From: Sneathiella sp.
Lineage (GTDB): Bacteria; Pseudomonadota; Alphaproteobacteria; Sneathiellales; Sneathiellaceae
Reading direction: 5' to 3'
DNA: 17,517 bases
Assembly (NCBI GenBank): GCA_002732675.1
Contig: NVRR01000033.1
Location: forward strand, 1-17,517
Part shown: piece after piece, positions 7,495 through 14,444 of the stretch
Layout of the letters: every line of letters begins with the position of its first letter
Numbering within the stretch: the first letter of the stretch is position 1
Notes under the pieces: model-generated
Databases searched by the model: none
What the model was told of the DNA's origin: nothing
What the model saw: the letters and a program-made list of their open reading frames with translations, nothing else
Program-made: the position numbers and the translations under genes

Positions 7495-8423
7495 TGTCTG
7501 TTCTTGTACTTGCTGATCATGATAACGCGACGCTCGCCGCCGCCACATTAAATGCGGTGACGGCTGCTGGTGAACTGGGCGGAGATGTTCATGTACTCGT
7601 CGCCGGTAGCGGATGTGCTGCGGTTGCTGATGAAGCGGCCAAAGTTTCCGGTGTTGCCAAAGTTGTTCTCGTTGATGACGCGGTCTATGCCAATTCACTC
7701 GCTGAAAATGTTGCGGACCTGATTGTTTCGCTGGCGGATAGCTATGATGCCATTATTACCGCAGCGACAACATCGGGCAAAAATATACTGCCGCGTGTTG
7801 CAGCGCTTCTGGATGTGGCACAAATCTCCGAAATTACGGAAATAGTCTCCGCAGACACTTTTGTGCGGCCGATTTATGCGGGCAATGCCATGGCGACGGT
7901 GCAATCATCTGATGCCAAGAAGGTCATCACCGTTCGCACGACGAATTTTGCGGCGGCCGATGCAACAGGTGGGTCCGCAACTGTGGAAAATGCGGCAGCC
8001 GTTGCGGATGCCGGCGTATCCAGTTTTGTGAGTGCCGAGTTGTCAAAATCCGAACGTCCTGAGCTGACCTCAGCTAAAATCGTTATCTCTGGTGGCCGTG
8101 GTATGCAGTCCGGCGACAACTTCCCGCTGATCGAAGCCGTTGCCGATAAGCTCGGTGCAGCAGTGGGCGCAAGCCGGGCCGCCGTTGACGCTGGTTTTGT
8201 TCCCAACGACTATCAGGTTGGGCAAACCGGTAAAGTGGTTGCACCAGATCTTTACATTGCCGTCGGTATTTCCGGGGCTATTCAGCATCTGGCTGGGATG
8301 AAAGACAGTAAAGTGATTGTCGCCATCAACAAAGATGAAGAGGCGCCCATTTTTCAGATTGCGGATTATGGGTTGGTCGCTGACCTTTTCAAGGCGCTTC
8401 CGGAACTGGAAGCCGCGCTTTAA
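7494..8423 (+). CDS. etfA: Electron transfer flavoprotein subunit alpha
   Basis: This is the large, FAD-carrying ETF subunit, 309 residues. The N-terminal half is an alpha/beta domain ([26 protein letters not shown] at 92-107). The C-terminal FAD domain is well conserved: SGGRGMQSGDNF at 199-210, GASRAAVDAGFVPNDYQVG at 225-243, QTGKVVAPDLYIAVGISGAI at 244-263 and HLAGMKDSKVIVAINKD at 265-281. These include the residues that contact the FAD adenine and isoalloxazine rings. The start codon is fixed by the one-base overlap with the etfB stop. A hairpin with a GAAA loop directly follows the stop, and 3-hydroxybutyryl-CoA dehydrogenase begins 66 bp later, so all three genes may form one transcript. 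Confidence 0.97.
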   Translation: MSVLVLADHDNATLAAATLNAVTAAGELGGDVHVLVAGSGCAAVADEAAKVSGVAKVVLVDDAVYANSLAENVADLIVSLADSYDAIITAATTSGKNILPRVAALLDVAQISEITEIVSADTFVRPIYAGNAMATVQSSDAKKVITVRTTNFAAADATGGSATVENAAAVADAGVSSFVSAELSKSERPELTSAKIVISGGRGMQSGDNFPLIEAVADKLGAAVGASRAAVDAGFVPNDYQVGQTGKVVAPDLYIAVGISGAIQHLAGMKDSKVIVAINKDEEAPIFQIADYGLVADLFKALPELEAAL

Positions 8424-8453
8424 TAGCTTGTGTCGGGCGAAAGCCCGGCGCTA
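8424..8453 (+). repeat. GNRA-loop hairpin between etfA and hbd
   Basis: CGGGC at 8434-8438 pairs perfectly with GCCCG at 8443-8447 around a GAAA tetraloop. A G:C and U:G pair extend it, and TAGC (8424-8427) can pair with GCTA (8450-8453) beyond a bulge. It starts immediately after the etfA stop. No T-run follows, so it is more likely an intercistronic stabiliser or partial terminator than a full one. Confidence 0.5.
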
Positions 8454-8489
8454 TCATTCCGATGATCAGAACATGTTTAGGAATAGTCG

Positions 8490-9362
8490 ATGATTAACAA
8501 GGTAGGCATTATTGGGGCTGGTCAGATGGGCAATGGTATTGCTCATGTCATGGCTGTCGCCGGGATCGACGTGTTTTTGCAGGATGTTTCTGAGGAGAAG
8601 CTGGAGAAGGCTCTGAAGGTTATTGAAGCCAATCTGCGCCGTCAGGTCGGCCGGGGCCTACTCCCCGAGGGCGATATAACATCCACCTTAAGTCGGATCA
8701 GTCTCGTCACCAACGATGACCATATGTCGGAAATGGACCTAGTCATTGAGGCGGCGACGGAGAATGAGGACGTCAAGAAATCGATCTTGAAGGACTTAAG
8801 CGGGAAGCTGAAGCCAGAGGCAATTATTGCCACCAATACGTCATCAATTTCTGTGACCCGGCTTGCCGCTGTTACAGACCGGCCGGAACAGTTCATGGGC
8901 ATGCATTTCATGAACCCCGTGCCGGTGATGCAGCTGGTGGAGCTGATCCGCGGGATTGCGACGAATGAGAAAACCTTCGAAGCGGTGAAGGATCTGACAA
9001 TTCGTCTCAACAAGACGCCGACCCCGGCGGAAGACTTCCCCGCTTTCATTGTGAACCGCATCCTACTACCAATGATCAATGAAGCCGTTTACACTCTCTA
9101 TGAAGGGGTTGGATCCGTGCGGGCGATTGATGTCGCCATGCGCCTTGGCGCTAATCATCGCATGGGACCGTTGGAGCTTGCTGATTTTATCGGACTTGAT
9201 GTCTGTTTGAGCATCATGCAGGTTCTATATGAAGGTCTCGCCGACACCAAATATCGACCCTGTCCGCTCCTTGTCAAATACGTGGAAGCTGGCTGGCTTG
9301 GTCGTAAATCGGGCCGAGGGTTCTATGACTATTCCGGTGATGAACCTGTCCCAACGCGATAA
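8490..9362 (+). CDS. hbd: 3-hydroxybutyryl-CoA dehydrogenase, (S)-specific, NAD-type
   Basis: This enzyme interconverts (S)-3-hydroxybutyryl-CoA and acetoacetyl-CoA. At 290 residues it is a stand-alone member of the 3-hydroxyacyl-CoA dehydrogenase family, not fused to an enoyl-CoA hydratase. The N-terminal Rossmann motif is IIGAGQMGNGIAHVMA at 7-22, with Asp32 after the second strand favouring NAD(H). ATNTSSIS at 114-121, GMHFMNPVPVMQLVELI at 137-153 and FIVNRILLPMINEA at 186-199 carry the expected Ser, His139, Glu151 and Asn189 catalytic residues. The C-terminal dimer domain ends with GRKSGRGFYDYS at 271-282. The ribosome site AGGAA lies at 8479-8483. It follows etfBA, as in many bacteria using butyryl/crotonyl-CoA chemistry. 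The exact substrate chain length is inferred. Confidence 0.94.
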   Translation: MINKVGIIGAGQMGNGIAHVMAVAGIDVFLQDVSEEKLEKALKVIEANLRRQVGRGLLPEGDITSTLSRISLVTNDDHMSEMDLVIEAATENEDVKKSILKDLSGKLKPEAIIATNTSSISVTRLAAVTDRPEQFMGMHFMNPVPVMQLVELIRGIATNEKTFEAVKDLTIRLNKTPTPAEDFPAFIVNRILLPMINEAVYTLYEGVGSVRAIDVAMRLGANHRMGPLELADFIGLDVCLSIMQVLYEGLADTKYRPCPLLVKYVEAGWLGRKSGRGFYDYSGDEPVPTR

Positions 9363-9432
9363 GGCGCCATAGATTTCGGCACAGGCGTTGCAGAATTGGT
9401 TTCGCCATAAACTTCCATTTCTATTCCATGCA

Positions 9433-9467
9433 TAAAAAATCCCGGACATACGAGAGTACATCCGGGA
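9433..9467 (-). terminator. Rho-independent terminator of the thiolase gene
   Basis: TCCCGGA (9440-9446) and TCCGGGA (9461-9467) form seven perfect pairs. After a two-by-two mismatch, three more pairs close a GAGA tetraloop. Read on the minus strand, the hairpin is followed by a run of six T residues (A-run at 9434-9439), 33 bases after the thiolase stop. On the plus strand there is no T-run, so it acts mainly on the thiolase transcript although it lies between convergent genes. Confidence 0.8.
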
Positions 9468-9499
9468 CATAAGCATGGAAAAGATTTTGGGAACAGTGC

Positions 9500-10684
9500 C
9501 TAATTGACTTCGAACAGACCCGCAGCTCCCATGCCGCCGCCGATACACATGGTGACGACAACATATTTTGCACCGCGCCGTTTGCCTTCAATCAGCGCGT
9601 GACCTGTCAGGCGGGCACCGGACATACCGAAGGGATGCCCGATGGAAATGGCGCCGCCATCGACATTGAGAAGCTCCATCGGAATGCCAAGTTTTTTCTG
9701 ACAATAAAGGACCTGAACGGCGAAGGCTTCGTTCAATTCCCAAAGGCCGATATCGTCCATTGTCAGGCCATTGCGTTCCAGCAGCTTTGGCACAGCAAAG
9801 ACAGGACCGATACCCATCTCATCGGGCTCACAGCCTGCGACGACAAGCCCACGATACGTGCCAAGCGGCTCGATATTGCGTTGCTCGGCAAGCTTGCTAT
9901 CCATGACCACACATGCCGACGCGCCATCGGAGAGCTGGCTGGCGTTGCCTGCTGTTATGAAACAGTCTTCACCGAGGACAGGTTTCAAGCCCGCAAGACC
10001 GTCCATTGTGGTGCTGGCGCGGTTGCCTTCATCCTGCATCAGCGTGACTTCTTCTTCCAACGTTTCACCAGTCTCTTTGTTGACCAGCAATTTGGTTGTC
10101 GTCATCGGTACGATTTCCGCATCGAAGCGGCCGGCCTCCTGACCTGCAGCTGTTCGCATTTGGCTTTGATAGCTGTACTCGTCCATTTCTTCGCGGGTGA
10201 TGCCGTAACGGGTGGCGACAGTTTCGGCGGTTTTTAGCATTGGATCATAAATCGCCGGTTTGTTTGCCGTCAGCCATTCGTTGCGGGCCCGGAACGTATT
10301 CGTATGCTCGTTCATCGTAAGGCTGATGCTGTCCATGCCGCCCGCACCCATAATCGGGACCTTGTCCACAATAATGCGGTGCGCTGCCATGGAAATGGTT
10401 TGCAGGCCCGATGAGCAGAATCGGTTGACCGTTGTCCCCGCGGTTGTGATGGGAAGCCCGGCGCGCAGCACCGCCTGACGGGCAATATTGCCGCCCGTCG
10501 CCCCTTCTGGATTGGCGACGCCGAAAATAACGTCTTCGACTTCGGCGGGGTCGATCCCAGCGCGCTCAACAGCATGCTTGATCACATGGCCGCCCAGGTC
10601 TGCACCATGGGTATTGTTGAAGGCGCCGCGATATGCTTTGCCAATAGGGGTTCTTGCGGTGGATACGATAACGGCGTCAGCCAT
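9500..10684 (-). CDS. Acetyl-CoA acyltransferase/acetyltransferase (thiolase)
   Basis: This thiolase condenses two acetyl-CoA to acetoacetyl-CoA or cleaves 3-ketoacyl-CoA. It is 394 residues, the usual length. The nucleophile is Cys90 in [12 protein letters not shown], the NEAFA motif is at 318-322, His350 lies in [11 protein letters not shown], and the second active-site Cys380 in [11 protein letters not shown]. All catalytic residues are present. Its sequence style ([21 protein letters not shown]) resembles FadA-like acyltransferases more than PhaA, so chain-length preference is uncertain. The ATG at 10684 follows AGGAGA at 10696-10691. The gene converges with hbd and is followed by a terminator at 9433-9467. 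With hbd it could supply crotonyl-CoA precursors to Ccr, or act in beta-oxidation; both are inferences. Confidence 0.94.
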   Translation of the reverse strand: MADAVIVSTARTPIGKAYRGAFNNTHGADLGGHVIKHAVERAGIDPAEVEDVIFGVANPEGATGGNIARQAVLRAGLPITTAGTTVNRFCSSGLQTISMAAHRIIVDKVPIMGAGGMDSISLTMNEHTNTFRARNEWLTANKPAIYDPMLKTAETVATRYGITREEMDEYSYQSQMRTAAGQEAGRFDAEIVPMTTTKLLVNKETGETLEEEVTLMQDEGNRASTTMDGLAGLKPVLGEDCFITAGNASQLSDGASACVVMDSKLAEQRNIEPLGTYRGLVVAGCEPDEMGIGPVFAVPKLLERNGLTMDDIGLWELNEAFAVQVLYCQKKLGIPMELLNVDGGAISIGHPFGMSGARLTGHALIEGKRRGAKYVVVTMCIGGGMGAAGLFEVN

Positions 10685-10713
10685 GGGAATTCTCCTGTTC
10701 CGGTTATTATTGT

Positions 10714-10736
10714 TGCGCCTGCACAGATGGGGCGCA
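10714..10736 (-). repeat. Small inverted repeat in the thiolase leader
   Basis: TGCGCC at 10714-10719 and GGCGCA at 10731-10736 are perfectly complementary around eleven bases. The element lies 30 bases before the thiolase ATG and downstream of the predicted promoter, so it would be a leader hairpin or an operator. A six-base arm can arise by chance in sequence of this GC content. Confidence 0.35.
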
Positions 10737-10753
10737 GACGGGTGTTGGCGGTA

Positions 10754-10782
10754 ATTCTATAGATCGGGTTGCGTTCTGAAAA
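10754..10782 (-). promoter_or_regulatory. Candidate promoter of the thiolase gene
   Basis: Read on the minus strand, TTTTCA (10782-10777) is followed after 17 bp by TAGAAT (10759-10754): four of six -35 and five of six -10 positions. Transcription would start near 10747, giving a leader of about 63 bases with AGGAGA before the ATG. Confidence 0.4.
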
Positions 10783-10827
10783 GGTAGAAATTGCATTATG
10801 GCCCGGATTAGCCGTCTGCATCGATGG

Positions 10828-11175
10828 TCAGATAATCTCCAGAACAGATTCCGGAGGGCGTCCGATCCGTGCTTTACCGTTGGCAAGCACAATTGGCCGC
10901 TCGATCAGCTTCGGATGATCCAGCATCGCTTGTATCAAAGCATCGTCGCTGAGGTCAGGGTCCGCCAAATTACTTTCTTTGTAGATGCCTTCACCCTTTC
11001 GCATGAGTTCCCGTGGGCTCATGCCGAGCAGATCGAGGATTTCCTGAAGTCGTTCTTTGCTTGGCGGGGTGGCCAGATAGTCAATAATCTGCGGTTCGAC
11101 CCCATTTTCCTGCAATATCGCCAATGTTTGGCGGGATTTGCTGCATCGAGGATTATGTAGCATTTCGACGGACAT
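10828..11175 (-). CDS. arsC: Arsenate reductase (glutaredoxin-type), ArsC/YfgD family
   Basis: This 115-residue protein with an ArsC-type thioredoxin fold probably reduces arsenate to arsenite with glutathione and glutaredoxin. The catalytic Cys11 lies in the hallmark HNPRCSKSRQTL at 7-18. Arg60 (in ELMRKGE), Arg93 in LIERPIVL and Arg106 in ARIGRPPE correspond to the arginines that bind arsenate in ArsC. The start at 11175 (MSVEML) is chosen because it gives the normal family length and sits at the usual fold start; an upstream extension of 65 codons looks non-coding. No arsR, arsB or acr3 gene is near, so the true substrate may differ, as for YfgD-like housekeeping paralogues. The upstream gap holds three TTATCT-type half-sites. 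Confidence 0.85.
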   Translation of the reverse strand: MSVEMLHNPRCSKSRQTLAILQENGVEPQIIDYLATPPSKERLQEILDLLGMSPRELMRKGEGIYKESNLADPDLSDDALIQAMLDHPKLIERPIVLANGKARIGRPPESVLEII

Positions 11176-11222
11176 TTCTCTTGTCTCCACTGTGATGTAA
11201 AAGAAACTGGAATTTACCCTTT

Positions 11223-11258
11223 TTATCTTAGAGATAACGCGCAGGCTATAGTTTATCT
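11223..11258. promoter_or_regulatory. TTATCT half-site array in the arsC/ABC-permease divergent gap
   Basis: TTATCT at 11223-11228 and its inverse AGATAA at 11232-11237 form a perfect dyad with a 3-bp centre. A third copy, TTATCT, lies at 11253-11258. The array is about 50 bp before the arsC start and 80 bp before the permease start on the other strand. This spacing suits a regulator of one or both genes. Confidence 0.4.
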
Positions 11259-11336
11259 GCACAAATTTGGCCTTTGACGCCGTCTGCCGCCAACAGTTCG
11301 CTTGCGTGTTCGCGCCGGATTGCATATTTATGCGCG

Positions 11337-12173
11337 ATGACTTCTCACATAAATAATGAAAATCTGCCAAAGCGGGTGCCCGCTTCAGGACAGATACGCC
11401 AATTCGGACTGGTCAACTGGCTGGGCCTTTATACTCTGCTCTCCAAGGAAATACGCCGGTTTTTGAAGGTGCCCTTGCAGACCGTTCTGGCCCCGATGAT
11501 GACGACGATGCTGTTCCTCGCCATTTTCACTTTGGCTTTTGGAAACGGCGAACGCTATGTCGGTGATTTGCCATATGCCATATTTCTTGGGCCAGGATTG
11601 ATTATGATGGCGGTGATCCAGAACTCTTTCGCCAATACTGCATCGTCGATTTTGATCTCCAAGGTGCAGGGGAATATTGTCGATATCCTGATGCCGCCCT
11701 TGTCGGCGTCGGAACTTACCTTCGCCTTTGCTTTCTCAGGGCTGGCGCGCGGATTAACGGTTGCTGTTGCTGTTGGGTTCTGTATGTGGCTCGTTATTGA
11801 TCTGACGGTCTATTCCTGGGCCGCTGTCCTGTATTTTGTTATTGGCGGCGGGCTGATGCTTTCGTTGCTGGGATCAATCGGCGGAATCGTCTCCGAAAAA
11901 TTTGACCATATGGCGGCCATGACGAATTTCGTCATTATGCCTTTGTCGTTTTTGTCCGGCACATTCTACTCCATAGATCGCCTGACAGGCGTCTGGTTCC
12001 AGATCAGCCATTTCAATCCGTTTTTCTATATGATTGATGGCTTCCGATACGGATTTATTGGCACTTCTGACAGTTCTGTATGGCTCGGAGCAGCGGTGAT
12101 CGCGGTTATTGATACACTGCTCTATATCGCGGTCTGGGCCCTGATTAAGCGTGGATACCGCCTGAAAGCCTAA
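11337..12173 (+). CDS. ABC-2 type transporter permease
   Basis: This 278-residue inner membrane permease of the ABC-2 type (NodJ/YadH-like) belongs to export systems for polysaccharides, drugs or other compounds. An amphipathic cytoplasmic N-terminus (TLLSKEIRRFLKVPLQTVLA at 33-52) leads to hydrophobic segments near 53-68, 80-97, 128-153, 161-184, 195-211 and 249-270. The ABC-2 signature region is PLSFLSGTFYSIDRL at 202-216, followed by HFNPFFYMIDGFRYGF at 225-240. The start is uncertain: ATG at 11337 gives the best N-terminus but has no good ribosome site, and a TTG at 11274 would add 21 residues. The ATP-binding partner is not adjacent and not in the window. The gene precedes argD by 147 bp, which holds a strong inverted repeat. 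Confidence 0.88.
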   Translation: MTSHINNENLPKRVPASGQIRQFGLVNWLGLYTLLSKEIRRFLKVPLQTVLAPMMTTMLFLAIFTLAFGNGERYVGDLPYAIFLGPGLIMMAVIQNSFANTASSILISKVQGNIVDILMPPLSASELTFAFAFSGLARGLTVAVAVGFCMWLVIDLTVYSWAAVLYFVIGGGLMLSLLGSIGGIVSEKFDHMAAMTNFVIMPLSFLSGTFYSIDRLTGVWFQISHFNPFFYMIDGFRYGFIGTSDSSVWLGAAVIAVIDTLLYIAVWALIKRGYRLKA

Positions 12174-12198
12174 AAAATACTCTGAAAATAAGAGTTTG

Positions 12199-12228
12199 AT
12201 TGACAGGAACCTATCTCCTGTCAATACT
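12199..12228 (+). promoter_or_regulatory. Perfect 10-bp inverted repeat with embedded promoter before argD
   Basis: ATTGACAGGA (12199-12208) and TCCTGTCAAT (12216-12225) are perfect inverse copies around seven bases. The left arm contains a perfect -35 (TTGACA, 12200-12205), and AATACT at 12223-12228 lies 17 bp later as a partial -10, overlapping the right arm. This suggests an operator covering the argD promoter. It begins 26 bp after the permease stop, so a terminator hairpin is the alternative, but no T-run follows. Confidence 0.5.
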
Positions 12229-12320
12229 TCCGCGCTTTCTGGGGTTATTTATTGCGGTGGAAGCTGCAATTTCCGGCCCTAACACAGATTTTTCGTTGTC
12301 TCAAATTGTGGAGAAAGCAT

Positions 12321-13496
12321 ATGATTCCTGCATTGTTGTCAAACTATGCTCCCGCCGATCTTTCCTTCGAGAAGGGAGAAGGTGCCTATCTCTATGGGAA
12401 TGACGGACGACGATATCTCGATTTTGCGGCGGGGATTGCGGTTAGCGGCCTTGGCCATGCTCACCCGGCCCTTGTTGCAGCGATTACCGACCAGGCGTCC
12501 AAAGTCTGGCATGTGTCCAACCTGTTTCGTATTCCAGGACAGGAAGTGCTGGCGCAGAAGCTGGTGAATGCGACATTTGCCGATGCCGTCTATTTCTGTA
12601 ATTCGGGGGCGGAAGCCAATGAATGCGCAATCAAGATGGTGCGGAAGTATTTCAGCCATATTGGCGAGCCTGAAAAATATCGAATCATTGCCTTTGAAAA
12701 CTCCTTCCATGGCCGGACCTTGGCAACAATTGCGGCGGCCGGTCAGGATAAGCTGCTGGCCGGATTTGGCCCGGCTATGGATGGTTTTGACCATGTTGCT
12801 GTTGGTTACATCGACCTTGTAGAGGCCGCGATCACCGATGAAACCGCGGCTATTTTGATTGAGCCGATTATGGGCGAGGGCGGGATCCGTGTCGTCGAGC
12901 CGTCGTTTTTGCGGGCGCTTCGTGATCTGTGTGATGAGCGTGGATTACTGTTGGTTTTTGATGAGATCCAGACCGGAATGGGACGGACAGGCAAACTCTT
13001 TGCTTATGAGCATGCAGCGATGGTACCCGATATCATGACATCGGCCAAAGCGCTTGGCGGCGGTTTCCCGGTGGGCGCTTGTCTGGCGGTTGAAAAAGTT
13101 GCTGTTGCCATGACGGTGGGCAGCCATGGGTCCACCTACGGCGGCAACCCGCTGGCCATGGCTGTGGCCGGTGCCGTCGTTGAAACGATCACCGCAGAGG
13201 GCTTTTTGGACCACGTGGTTGAGATGGGCAATCATCTCAAACAGGGGCTTGAAGGTGTGATCGATCGCCATCCGGATATTCTGGAAGAGTTGCGGGGTGT
13301 CGGGCTGCATCTTGGTTTGAAATGCAAGATTGAGAATAAGCAATTGTTCAACGCCTTATTGAAGCAGGGTGTTTTGACGGTGATGGGTGGCGATAATGTT
13401 GTCCGTTTATTGCCGCCACTCATTATTGAAGATGCCCAGATTTCAGAGTTGGTGAGCGCGCTTGATGACGTCTGCACGGAGCTTGAAAATGCCTAA
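12321..13496 (+). CDS. argD: Acetylornithine aminotransferase
   Basis: This PLP-dependent class III aminotransferase transfers the amino group between N-acetylornithine and 2-oxoglutarate in arginine biosynthesis. It is 391 residues, normal for Arg[18 protein letters not shown] at 94-110 binds the PLP phosphate. [16 protein letters not shown] at 126-141 carries the aromatic/His stacking region, [20 protein letters not shown] at 211-230 includes Asp214 for the pyridine nitrogen, and Lys243 in [14 protein letters not shown] is the Schiff-base lysine. [13 protein letters not shown] at 267-279 is also typical. The ATG at 12321 is chosen because GGAG (12310-12313) precedes it and residue 1 fits family N-termini; upstream in-frame codons look non-coding. 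The last eight bases overlap argF, so the genes are co-transcribed. Succinyldiaminopimelate aminotransferase activity is common in this family. Confidence 0.95.
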   Translation: MIPALLSNYAPADLSFEKGEGAYLYGNDGRRYLDFAAGIAVSGLGHAHPALVAAITDQASKVWHVSNLFRIPGQEVLAQKLVNATFADAVYFCNSGAEANECAIKMVRKYFSHIGEPEKYRIIAFENSFHGRTLATIAAAGQDKLLAGFGPAMDGFDHVAVGYIDLVEAAITDETAAILIEPIMGEGGIRVVEPSFLRALRDLCDERGLLLVFDEIQTGMGRTGKLFAYEHAAMVPDIMTSAKALGGGFPVGACLAVEKVAVAMTVGSHGSTYGGNPLAMAVAGAVVETITAEGFLDHVVEMGNHLKQGLEGVIDRHPDILEELRGVGLHLGLKCKIENKQLFNALLKQGVLTVMGGDNVVRLLPPLIIEDAQISELVSALDDVCTELENA

Positions 13497-14418
13497 TCCG
13501 AAACATTTCCTGGACCTGAACCTGCTGGAAAAATCCAGTCTTCGGGGGATCATTGACGATGCAATTGCTGTCAAGCAGGCTCGCGTAGGCCAGCCGAACG
13601 GCATCGCCGATGCCTCCGCTCCGCTTAGCGGCCACACATTGGCGGCCATTTTCGAATTCCCGTCGACGCGGACCCGCGTGTCCTTTGATATGGCCATGCG
13701 TCAGCTCGGTGGGGATACCATCGTGCTCAATAGCCATGATATGCAATTGGGGCGCGGCGAAACCATTGCCGATACCGCCCGTGTTCTGTCGCGCTATGTG
13801 GATGCCATCATGCTTCGGACGGATGATCATGAGAAGCTGGAGGAATTGGCGGAAAATGCGACGGTGCCGGTGATAAATGGGCTGACAAGTGATAGCCATC
13901 CTTGCCAGCTGATGGCAGATGTCATGACTTTTGAAGAACATCGCGGTCCGATCAGGGACAAGATCGTCACCTGGAGTGGGGACGGCAATAATATGGTCAC
14001 GTCCTGGATCCATGCGGCGGGTCAGTTTGGCTTTGAGTTGCGCATCGCCTGCCCAGAGGACCTGAGCCCTGACCCCCGCGCCCTCGATTGGGCAAAGCAG
14101 ATGGGTGCCGCCGTTCATGTCACGCAGGACGCGGCGGAAGCGGCCAATGGTGCGCATTGTATTGTCACGGATGCCTGGGTTTCCATGGGCGACGATGCAG
14201 CCAACCGTCATAATCTTCTGGCACCGTTTCAGGTGGATGAGGCGCTTATGGCGCGCGCGGCTAGTGACGCTATCTTTATGCATTGCCTGCCGGCTCACCG
14301 CGATGAGGAAGCAACGAAAGCTGTGATGGATGGTCCACAATCCGTGATTTTTGACGAAGCGGAAAATCGTCTTCATGCGCAAAAAGCCATTCTTCGCTGG
14401 TGTCTTGGCGGCGCTTAA
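13489..14418 (+). CDS. argF: Ornithine carbamoyltransferase
   Basis: This enzyme makes citrulline from ornithine and carbamoyl phosphate in arginine biosynthesis. It is 309 residues, normal length. The carbamoyl-phosphate site is PSTRTRVSF at 58-66. [12 protein letters not shown] at 137-148, DAWVSMG at 228-234 (ornithine site) and FMHCLPAHR at 263-271 (catalytic Cys266) are all intact. The residue before Pro58 is Phe57, where many relatives have Lys (FEKPSTRTR). [14 protein letters not shown] at 289-302 closes the fold. The ATG at 13489 lies inside the end of argD (8-base overlap), with GGAG at 13478-13481 as the ribosome site, so translation is probably coupled. hslO follows after 26 bp. Confidence 0.96.
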   Translation: MPNPKHFLDLNLLEKSSLRGIIDDAIAVKQARVGQPNGIADASAPLSGHTLAAIFEFPSTRTRVSFDMAMRQLGGDTIVLNSHDMQLGRGETIADTARVLSRYVDAIMLRTDDHEKLEELAENATVPVINGLTSDSHPCQLMADVMTFEEHRGPIRDKIVTWSGDGNNMVTSWIHAAGQFGFELRIACPEDLSPDPRALDWAKQMGAAVHVTQDAAEAANGAHCIVTDAWVSMGDDAANRHNLLAPFQVDEALMARAASDAIFMHCLPAHRDEEATKAVMDGPQSVIFDEAENRLHAQKAILRWCLGGA

Positions 14419-14444
14419 CCTGACTAACTCTGAAAAGGTGAGAG

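Noticed and set aside
9599..10237. A 212-codon open frame on the plus strand inside the thiolase gene
   Set aside because: It is antisense to a thiolase with all catalytic residues, with no ribosome site and shadow-like composition.
10828..11370. A longer arsC reading frame starting at 11370
   Set aside because: The extra 65 codons run through the divergent intergenic gap and its dyad, and the catalytic Cys would lie far from the N-terminus, unlike the family.
12200..12403. A possible small gene across the argD leader
   Set aside because: It overlaps the inverted repeat and the true argD start, which has a good ribosome site.
13423..14382. A 319-codon open frame on the minus strand over argF
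   Set aside because: It is fully antisense to a catalytic gene with all motifs intact, and has no start signal or recognisable motif.
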